Assembly (NCBI GenBank): GCA_027065715.1
Contig: JAMONO010000049.1
Span: 1-43,782 of the forward strand
Source of the DNA: Flavobacteriales bacterium
GTDB taxonomy: Bacteria > Bacteroidota > Bacteroidia > Flavobacteriales > Flavobacteriaceae
DNA length: 43,782 bases
Direction: 5' to 3'
Positions 36,592-43,782 of the stretch are shown piece after piece (the first letter of the stretch is position 1; each line of letters begins with the position of its first letter). The notes beneath the pieces are model-generated. The model searched no databases. It saw only the letters and a list, made by a program, of their open reading frames with translations, and was not told the DNA's origin. The translations under genes were made by a program, and so were the position numbers.

Positions 36592-39240
36592 ATGGACGAA
36601 CAGCAACAATTTAACGAACAAGAAAGTATAAAAAAAGTAAGCGGAAAGTTTCGTGAGTGGTTCCTCGACTATGCTTCGTATGTAATTTTGGAACGTGCAG
36701 TGCCGGCTATTGAAGACGGTTTTAAACCGGTACAACGCCGTATTATGCACTCTATGCGCGAACTGCACGACGGACGATACAACAAAGTTGCCAATTTGGT
36801 AGGACATACCATGCAATATCACCCGCATGGGGACGCTTCCATAGCCGACGCCATGGTTAATATGGGACAAAAAGACCTGCTTATTGATACACAAGGAAAC
36901 TGGGGAAATATATTGACAGGCGACAGTGCGGCGGCCTCACGTTATATCGAAGCTCGGTTGAGTAAGTTTGCACTTGATGTGCTTTTTAATCCCAAAATTA
37001 CTACTTGGGCAGCTTCTTATGACGGTCGAAAAAAAGAACCGGTACACTTGCCGGCAAAATTTCCCATTGTTTTGGCACAAGGAGCAGAAGGTATAGCCGT
37101 AGGACTTTCAACAACAATTTTACCGCACAACTTTATCGAATTGATAGATGCTTCCATAAAAGTATTACAAGGCAAAAAGTTTATTTTATACCCCGATTTT
37201 CCTACCGGTGGAATGATAGATGTAAGCAATTACAATGACGGAAAACGCGGTGGCAAAGTTCGAATCAGAGCTAAAATAAATGTTGAAAACAACAAAACTC
37301 TTGTTATCACCGAAATTCCTTATAAAACCACAACAGGAAGCCTTATTGACAGTATTATAAAAGCAAATAACAAGGGAAAAATCAAAATTAAAAAGATTGA
37401 AGACAATACGTCCGAAAACGTAGAAATCAGATTGCATTTACCCCCCGGCGTTTCACCCGATAAAACCATTGACGCTCTGTATGCTTTTACCAATTGCGAA
37501 ATGTCCGTATCGCCGCTTGGTGTAGTTATTGAAAACAACAAACCCTTGTTTTTGGGTGTAAGCGAAATATTGGAACGTTCTACCATGCGAACCAAAGAAT
37601 TGTTGCAACGCGAACTTGAAATTGAATTGGGAGAACTACAAGACCAGTGGCATGCAGCGTCATTGGAACGAATTTTTATCGAAAATCGTATTTATCGCGA
37701 TATTGAACAGGAAGAAACCTGGGAAGGTGTTTTACATGCCATTAACGAAGGATTAAAACCACATATTCAACACTTAAAACGTCCTGTCGTTGAAGCCGAC
37801 TTGATACGTCTGACCGAAATAAAAATAAAACGTATTTCAAAATTCGATATCGATAAGGCACGTAAAAATATTGAAGCTATTGAAGAAAAAATCGCCGAAA
37901 AAAAATATCATCTCGAACACTTAACCGAATTTACCATCGATTTTTTCAAAGAACTAAAAAAGAAATACGGTAAAGGACGCGAACGAAAAACAGAAATAAA
38001 AACATTTGACGATATTGAAGCTACCAAGGTGGTTATGCGTAATGTAAAACTCTATGTAAACAGAGAAGAAGGTTTTGTGGGAACTTCGTTACGCAAAGAC
38101 GAATATGTCGGAGATGTATCGGATATAGATGATATTATCGTGATTCGTAGAGACGGCAAATTGATGGTTTCAAAAGTAGCCGACAAAAAGTTTTTTGGTA
38201 AGGATATTATTTATGTCAATGTTTTTAAGAAAAAAGACAAACGAACCATATATAATTTAATCTATCGTGACGGTAAACGAGGACCTTCCTACATGAAGCG
38301 TTTTTTTGTCAGTGGTGTTACACGCGACAAAGAATATGATTTAACTAATGGTAATCAGGGTTCACAAATATTGTATTTTTCCGCCAATCCCAACGGCGAA
38401 GCCGAAGTGGTAACGGTACATTTGCGACAAACAGGCAGTTTGCGAAAAACCAAATTTGATATAGATTTTAAAGAACTGGCAATCAAAGGACGCGGCGTAA
38501 AAGGAAATTTGGTTACCAAGTTGTCGGTAAAATACATTAAATTAAAAGAAGCCGGTGTTTCAACCTTGAAACCTCGCAAAATTTGGTTTGACGATGTGGT
38601 GATGCGTCTCAATACCGAAGAACGAGGTCGATTTTTGGGTGAATTTAGCGGTGAAGACAGCTTGGTAATGATACTGGATGATGGACGTATCAACCGGTTT
38701 GTACCCGATTTGGAAAAACACTTTCCCGACAATATTTTATTGCTCGAAAAATATGTGCCCCAAAAACCCGTTACGGCAGCTTATTATGATAAAGACAAGA
38801 AACGTTATTATATCAAACGTTTTTTATTGGAAGACTTGAAAAAAGAAGAAATTTTTATCCCCGACCATGCCGAACTCTTGCAAATATCTTATGACTGGTT
38901 GCCTGTTTGGGAATTACACTACGCCAAAGAACGTGGCAAAAAACAAAAAGAACCCCAACAAATCAATGTAAATGAATTTATTGCTGTTAAAGGTATTAAA
39001 GCACAAGGTAATATGCTGAGTAAAATCAAATTGAAAAAAATAGAAGTTTTGCCTTCCATGCCTTACCAAACAACAGTTGCAACTACATCAGACGATGAAG
39101 ATGTCAAGCCGGCAGAACAACTTATCGATGAAGTGGAATTTGAAATAAAAATACCGAAGCCGGAAGAAACAGTTGAAGAAAACAACCCGAATAATCAACC
39201 GAAAAAACCGAATAATAACGAACCGCCTACTTTGTTTTAA
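36592..39240 (+). CDS. parC: DNA gyrase/topoisomerase IV subunit A
   Basis: FREWFLDYASYVILERAVPAIEDGFKPVQRRIMHSMRELHDGRYNKVANLVGHTMQYHPHGDASIADAMVNMGQ. Confidence 0.93.
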   Translation: MDEQQQFNEQESIKKVSGKFREWFLDYASYVILERAVPAIEDGFKPVQRRIMHSMRELHDGRYNKVANLVGHTMQYHPHGDASIADAMVNMGQKDLLIDTQGNWGNILTGDSAAASRYIEARLSKFALDVLFNPKITTWAASYDGRKKEPVHLPAKFPIVLAQGAEGIAVGLSTTILPHNFIELIDASIKVLQGKKFILYPDFPTGGMIDVSNYNDGKRGGKVRIRAKINVENNKTLVITEIPYKTTTGSLIDSIIKANNKGKIKIKKIEDNTSENVEIRLHLPPGVSPDKTIDALYAFTNCEMSVSPLGVVIENNKPLFLGVSEILERSTMRTKELLQRELEIELGELQDQWHAASLERIFIENRIYRDIEQEETWEGVLHAINEGLKPHIQHLKRPVVEADLIRLTEIKIKRISKFDIDKARKNIEAIEEKIAEKKYHLEHLTEFTIDFFKELKKKYGKGRERKTEIKTFDDIEATKVVMRNVKLYVNREEGFVGTSLRKDEYVGDVSDIDDIIVIRRDGKLMVSKVADKKFFGKDIIYVNVFKKKDKRTIYNLIYRDGKRGPSYMKRFFVSGVTRDKEYDLTNGNQGSQILYFSANPNGEAEVVTVHLRQTGSLRKTKFDIDFKELAIKGRGVKGNLVTKLSVKYIKLKEAGVSTLKPRKIWFDDVVMRLNTEERGRFLGEFSGEDSLVMILDDGRINRFVPDLEKHFPDNILLLEKYVPQKPVTAAYYDKDKKRYYIKRFLLEDLKKEEIFIPDHAELLQISYDWLPVWELHYAKERGKKQKEPQQINVNEFIAVKGIKAQGNMLSKIKLKKIEVLPSMPYQTTVATTSDDEDVKPAEQLIDEVEFEIKIPKPEETVEENNPNNQPKKPNNNEPPTLF

Positions 39241-39280
39241 CAATCCTTACAAAATAATTAAAGCAAAATAACCTCCTGTT

Positions 39281-39691
39281 ATGAAACTATTGATGATTTA
39301 TTGTAATCGTTTCGGATACAAACCTCAAGTAAAGTCTTTGCCTGATTTTCCCGATTTTCATGATGAAAAAATATTTGAAAATACTTTGGTTGCTTTTATT
39401 CAAATGGAAAAAGAAGATGAAGCTAATCCTAAATATTTTGAAACCAAACTTGTAAAAAGTTTAAAATGGGCAGCCAAAAAAAACGAAACCAATCATATTA
39501 TTTTGCACTCGTTTGCTCATTTGTCCGTAAGTAAAGCAACTCCTCATATCACCAAAGATTTGTTTGATTCGGTAGAACTGCGATTGCACAATGCGGGTTA
39601 TCAATGCGTTCAAACACCTTTCGGGTATTTTTTGGATATTGAGGTCAAAGCACCCGGACGTTCAAGTGCACGTATTTTTAAAAGTTTTTAA
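39281..39691 (+). CDS. Stand-alone archaeal-type threonyl-tRNA synthetase editing domain protein
   Basis: MKLLMIYCNRFGYKP...NHIILHSFAHLSVSKATPHITKDLFDSVELRLHNAGYQCVQTPFGYFLDIEVKAPG, resembling the tRNA-Thr_ED fold family; no synthetase domains. Confidence 0.75.
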   Translation: MKLLMIYCNRFGYKPQVKSLPDFPDFHDEKIFENTLVAFIQMEKEDEANPKYFETKLVKSLKWAAKKNETNHIILHSFAHLSVSKATPHITKDLFDSVELRLHNAGYQCVQTPFGYFLDIEVKAPGRSSARIFKSF

Positions 39692-39787
39692 GACCAAATC
39701 GATTTATAAAATATTGGACTAATTTGTATGTCGTTTTGGTATGATACCGTGTGATTTTTCAATTATAGCATTTGTAAGGAAGATAAA

Positions 39788-39827
39788 AATCAAAAGCCCG
39801 CCGGCAGTAGCCGGCGGGCTTTTGATT
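39788..39827 (-). terminator. Strong GC-rich hairpin terminator
   Basis: 17-bp perfect stem aatcaaaagcccgccgg (39788-39804)-cagtag-ccggcgggcttttgatt (39811-39827), just after the minus-strand stop at 39845. Confidence 0.9.
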
Positions 39828-39844
39828 AAAAGGGAAAATTTAAC

Positions 39845-42673
39845 CTATTCCTTAACTATTTTGAAGGTGGTTAGTTGATCATTAACCAATATTTTTACAA
39901 AGTAGATGCCCTTGTTTAAATGACCGATGTTCAATTGTGTTTCATTGGTATCGGGAGACAAACTCATAACTTCTTTTCCTGCAATATCAAATAAACTGAT
40001 ATGTTGAATATTGTCGGGAGTTGAAATGTTGAGTATGTCATTGGCGGGATTAGGATAGTATTTTAATCCTTCTATATGATTGTCAGCTAAGGCTTGTACC
40101 GTAGGATCATAAGCACATATATAAAAGTTTCCGAAACTATTATTACCGTATTCATAAACTCTGACATAAATAACATCACCGGGATTTAAACCTGTTAATT
40201 CAATTTTGGAAAATAGTCCGGAACCGCCATCGTCGTCGCAGTCCATTTCGGTAAGATTGGTACAATCGCCCGAGTATGCCGCCATAACCGTATCGTTAAT
40301 ATCGCTACCAGGAGCAGCCGAAGTAGATATGGTTACTTCACCTGAATCAGGAACGGTAACTGTAAACCATACATCGCCGCCGCTTCCATAACCGTTACTG
40401 TTTGAACATGAAGGAATTCCAATACCCGAATCCGTGGCATATTCGTTATTTCCTGTTACATACGAACTGCACTGACCGGAAGTGGTATCAACAGGGATGT
40501 CAATGGCATTCATACATTCGTCATTGACGGGAAGTGGCGGTGCTATTTCAACGGCTATATTAAACAAACCTTCATCACCGGCATCGTGCCAAGCTTGAAT
40601 AATATAAGTGCTTCCGGCAGTTAAACCACGTAAAAAATATCTGTTTTCATCTTCAAGACATGCAACTTCATTACCGCCACATGAATCATAAACAGCCAAT
40701 TTTAGGTCGTTACCTGCATCACCACCGACAAAAATTGTAACGTCGGTTTGATCGGCTGGAAGAGTGAATTGATAAAATAAATCTTTTTCGGCATTTGCGG
40801 CACAACCGGCTTGTAAACCACTGGTTGATGCATATTGAGTATTTCCGCTTGTTTCATTACCGGCAGAGCCGCCGACTGGATATACAGGTAAATTTTGAGC
40901 TGTATCACAATCATTATTGCCGGGTTCGGGAATATATTCCAATACTATATTGAAATCACCTTTTTCAAAACTGTCATGCCATACCTGTAAGAAGTATTGT
41001 TGTCCTCCGGTTAAGTTGGTAAAGGCTTTTTCCGAACTTCTACCTTCACATGCCAATTCGGTTCCGCCACAACTGTCGTATATGGCAGCTTCTATTTTGT
41101 CTCCTTTATCGCCCGATGTGATGACTTTTATGCCTGTATGTCCCTGCGGCAATATAAATGTATAGAATAAGTCTAAGTTTTCACCTATATCATCGCAAGA
41201 GGTATGCATGCCGCTATCGGTTACATAGTTGGCGGTAGAACCTGCAGTTTCGTGCCCCGAAGATTGACCGATATTGTAAACATATAAAGGTAAAGCACCG
41301 GAGCAAATACTGTTTTGAATAGTGGTGCTAAAGCTAAGCGGACCGACTACTTGACTAACCAAACCGTTTCCACAATCTGCCATAATATAGACATCGTAAT
41401 CGGAAGCTTCGGTTAAACCGGTCAATTGATATTGGGGATTTCCATTAACATCAATAACATTGGCGGAAGCCGAAAAGTCGGGTGTAAATCCGGTTGCTCC
41501 CCAAGTTATTTTCCAATCATTAGCTCCGTTGCCTTCCCAAGTAATGTCGGCGGTTGTGTCAGTAATATTTTCGGCTTGTAAGTTGGACGGATTGGGACAA
41601 GCAGGTGCTTCGGCAACCACTACATCATCAATATACCATTCGGATGCATAATCACCAACATATTGAAAGGCAATGTGAACATTGGCAACTTTGTATGCCG
41701 ATAAATCAAAAGTTTTTTCTTCCCAAGTATCTTCAGTTCCAATAACATCGTTTAGTACCGTCCATGTAGCAGTGGAGGGATCATTACCATCTATGTAGTC
41801 AGTGGAAATTAACACATTGTGCTGGTCTGCCCAACTGCCATAGTTTATATTTTCAAAATAGGATAGTTCGGGTCTGTTACTGGTTGATAAATCTAGTGCA
41901 GGAGTGATCAACCAATCGTTACAACTTGTAGAAACATTATCATCATCATGAAATGCCGAATGGGTAGGAGAATTTGCTCTACTTGTTGATTCTTGCCAAC
42001 CGGCAGGATCTCCGGCTTGAAAATTGGTCCAACCGGCAGGCGGGAAAGTTCCGCTTTCAAAATCTTCATTTAAAAAGTCTCCGGATGCAGGTGCTACATA
42101 GTAAGTTTGAATACCTCCCATGGCAGTTTCCAAAGAACCGCATTGTCCGTCCAAAAAGTCGGGACCGCCAAATGTCCATTGAGAAGCATCAAAAGTAGCC
42201 GATGCCGGTGCACCGGTATTTCTTTTGGCATAAGAGTCTTTATATTCCCAAACCTTGCCTGAACCGTCTTCATTTTCAACGCCAAAGACGTCAATCACAT
42301 TGTTTGAGTTGTCCACAATTCTAAAAGCATCGTCTCCGTTGCCCGAAATATAACTGTCGGCTAGTTGGGGTTTGCCGGAAGTAGCGGGAAAATTGGAAGC
42401 AAAAGCCCCCGAATTACTCCCGTCGTTGTATAAATAAACATAGTCATTGGTTACGGTTCCCAATGAACTTAAATCCAAATTTCCGGAAAATCCGTTTCCG
42501 TTGGACTGTTTTTCCAATTTATACTGGGAAAAATCAACTGTTCCCTGTGCAAAAATTTCAATCATTTTGGGCGTTCCGCCACTACATGTACCATCTACGA
42601 TACCTGTTATCACGGGTTGTCCGAATGAAACAGTTGTTATTAAGGCTAACAACAAAGTGTAAAATTTTTTCAT
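39845..42673 (-). CDS. Large secreted T9SS adhesin-like protein (lamin-tail-like, choice-of-anchor-like, FnIII, repeated PPC-like modules)
   Basis: Signal peptide MKKFYTLLLALITTVSFGQ; FNIV repeats DLFYTFxLPxGxTxI...AxYDSCGGxExAC...LTxGxxYxLQVWHD; FnIII-like block CPNPSNLQAENITDTTADITWEGNG; C-terminus LKYYPNPANDILNIST...GIYFVKILVNDQLTTFKIVKE. Start moved to 42673; TATATTTG element at 42708-42701. Confidence 0.85.
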   Translation of the reverse strand: MKKFYTLLLALITTVSFGQPVITGIVDGTCSGGTPKMIEIFAQGTVDFSQYKLEKQSNGNGFSGNLDLSSLGTVTNDYVYLYNDGSNSGAFASNFPATSGKPQLADSYISGNGDDAFRIVDNSNNVIDVFGVENEDGSGKVWEYKDSYAKRNTGAPASATFDASQWTFGGPDFLDGQCGSLETAMGGIQTYYVAPASGDFLNEDFESGTFPPAGWTNFQAGDPAGWQESTSRANSPTHSAFHDDDNVSTSCNDWLITPALDLSTSNRPELSYFENINYGSWADQHNVLISTDYIDGNDPSTATWTVLNDVIGTEDTWEEKTFDLSAYKVANVHIAFQYVGDYASEWYIDDVVVAEAPACPNPSNLQAENITDTTADITWEGNGANDWKITWGATGFTPDFSASANVIDVNGNPQYQLTGLTEASDYDVYIMADCGNGLVSQVVGPLSFSTTIQNSICSGALPLYVYNIGQSSGHETAGSTANYVTDSGMHTSCDDIGENLDLFYTFILPQGHTGIKVITSGDKGDKIEAAIYDSCGGTELACEGRSSEKAFTNLTGGQQYFLQVWHDSFEKGDFNIVLEYIPEPGNNDCDTAQNLPVYPVGGSAGNETSGNTQYASTSGLQAGCAANAEKDLFYQFTLPADQTDVTIFVGGDAGNDLKLAVYDSCGGNEVACLEDENRYFLRGLTAGSTYIIQAWHDAGDEGLFNIAVEIAPPLPVNDECMNAIDIPVDTTSGQCSSYVTGNNEYATDSGIGIPSCSNSNGYGSGGDVWFTVTVPDSGEVTISTSAAPGSDINDTVMAAYSGDCTNLTEMDCDDDGGSGLFSKIELTGLNPGDVIYVRVYEYGNNSFGNFYICAYDPTVQALADNHIEGLKYYPNPANDILNISTPDNIQHISLFDIAGKEVMSLSPDTNETQLNIGHLNKGIYFVKILVNDQLTTFKIVKE

Positions 42674-42814
42674 ATTAATATATTTTATGGTTAAAGTATT
42701 CAAATATAGGAATATTTTTTTTGAAATATCCTTTGTAAACTTATAAAAGTTTTATTTTTTGTATATTTTGAACAAAATGTTTTATTTAATTAATTTTTAT
42801 AATAAGAAATTAAT

Positions 42815-42845
42815 AAAAAAGCCCTCAAAACGAGAGCTTTTTTAT
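42815..42845 (-). terminator. Intrinsic terminator
   Basis: aaaaaagccctc / gagagctttttt hairpin with one mismatch and a U-tract on the minus strand, 20 nt after the stop at 42864. Confidence 0.65.
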
Positions 42846-42863
42846 ATTTATTCTAATAATAAT

Positions 42864-43782
42864 TTATTTTTTGATAACTTTAAAAGCGGTTGTATTACCT
42901 TGTGAGGTTAATTTTACAAAATAAATACCGTTTTGTAAATGTTGCATATTGACTTGTGCTTGATTGGCATCAGGTTTTACCTTTATGATTTCTTTACCGG
43001 ATAAGTCGAATATGCTTATTTGGTCAATGTTATCTTTTGTAGAAACACTTAAAATATTAGTTACGGGATTGGGATAATATTTCAATCCTTCAACAGTATT
43101 TTCATCCAATGAAACAGAAGAGTCGTAAGCACAAACACCTATTTCTCCGAAACTGTTATTGCCATATTGCCAAACTCTGATATATATAACTTCACCCTCA
43201 GTTCTGCCTGTTAATATTACTTGTGAGAATAAACCCGGGCCGTCATCATCGTTACATTCTATTAAGTTTAAGTTATTACAATCTCCTTCATATACTGCCA
43301 TCCCGGTATCTGACACACTGCCGTTGTTGCCCTGAGAGGTTTCAATAGTTAGATTGCCCCCGGCAGGTATGGTAGTCTTGAACCAAATATCACCGCCGGA
43401 ATAATTGGCACAACCCGGATCAGCTATTCCCGAATCAGTAGCTGCCAAGTTTGAAGAATAAACAGGTAGGCATGTATTGGTAGGGGTGACATTAATGGCA
43501 TTATCACAGGTGTCATTTGCCGGAGGGGCGGGTAGACTCTCAATTACAATATTGAAATCACCACTGTTAAAGTCGTCTAACCATACTTGTACGTAATAAG
43601 TTTGTCCTCCTGTTAATCCGGTTACAAATTTTGAGGTGCTACCTCCAAAGCAAGCAATTTCATTACCCGGGCAAGCATCATATACGGCAGCTTCAATATC
43701 ACCACCTTGTGCTCCCGAAGTAATTATATTAAAACCGTTTTCGCCTTGTGGTACGGTTACTTCATACCATATATCCAAATTG
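42864..43782 (-). CDS. T9SS adhesin-like protein, 5' end outside the window (paralogue of the 39845-42673 gene)
   Basis: DIWYEVTVPQGENGFNIITSGAQGGDIEAAVYDACPGNEIAC...LTGGQTYYVQVWLDDFNSGDFNIVIES and LKYYPNPVTNILSVST...GIYFVKLTSQGNTTAFKVIKK; the reading frame is open to the window end. Confidence 0.85.
   Translation of the reverse strand, partial: NLDIWYEVTVPQGENGFNIITSGAQGGDIEAAVYDACPGNEIACFGGSTSKFVTGLTGGQTYYVQVWLDDFNSGDFNIVIESLPAPPANDTCDNAINVTPTNTCLPVYSSNLAATDSGIADPGCANYSGGDIWFKTTIPAGGNLTIETSQGNNGSVSDTGMAVYEGDCNNLNLIECNDDDGPGLFSQVILTGRTEGEVIYIRVWQYGNNSFGEIGVCAYDSSVSLDENTVEGLKYYPNPVTNILSVSTKDNIDQISIFDLSGKEIIKVKPDANQAQVNMQHLQNGIYFVKLTSQGNTTAFKVIKK

Noticed and set aside
36502-36894. 130-aa minus-strand ORF over the parC start
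   Set aside because: Antisense to conserved topoisomerase coding sequence; no recognisable family and no promoter.
1-43782. CRISPR array, tRNA, rRNA or intact prophage/IS
   Set aside because: No regularly spaced repeats, no recognisable tRNA or rRNA blocks, and no transposase, integrase or phage structural ORFs were seen by eye; a tool-based scan (tRNAscan, ISfinder) would be needed to confirm.

Overview
This is a chromosomal window from a Bacteroidota, probably Flavobacteriia-like, genome: AT-rich, with TAnnTTTG-type -7 promoter elements and type IX secretion C-terminal domains. It is mostly housekeeping and accessory metabolism. Contents, left to right: (1) a nonulosonate (sialic-acid/KDN-like) pair, a KdsC/CMAS-type HAD phosphatase plus a cytidylyltransferase-NeuB fusion; (2) a secreted VPS10/BNR repeat protein; (3) secA, a DUF2795-like protein, a PduO-type adenosyltransferase, a hemD-like gene and a DUF4271-like membrane protein; (4) a T9SS cargo protein, an OstA-like protein, a GIN-domain protein and kdsA; (5) an EEP-family protein, an enoyl-CoA hydratase and a large SprA-reminiscent outer-membrane protein; (6) a 2-oxoacid:acceptor oxidoreductase with a fused beta-gamma subunit; (7) hutH, a cyclophilin-FKBP fusion, an APC permease and rpmE2; (8) a complete cNOR operon norC-norB-norQ-norD-norE; (9) a gyrA/parC-type topoisomerase subunit, a stand-alone archaeal-type ThrRS editing domain and two tandem T9SS adhesin-like paralogues, the last cut by the window edge. 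I see no CRISPR array, rRNA, tRNA or intact transposon. The best candidates for undescribed biology are: an orphan ncRNA-like unit (promoter, about 100 nt, strong terminator, GTGTCATT iterons) at about 11.84-12.04 kb; a possible pseudoknot in the vps10/secA convergent terminator; a GCAA-capped hairpin inside the nor operon; an unlisted 55-aa membrane ORF with a symmetric divergent promoter; the three-function nonulosonate module; and a cluster of GGCTGTCTC inverted repeats around the PPIase gene. All functional calls come from reading the sequence and recalled family motifs; no searches were run.
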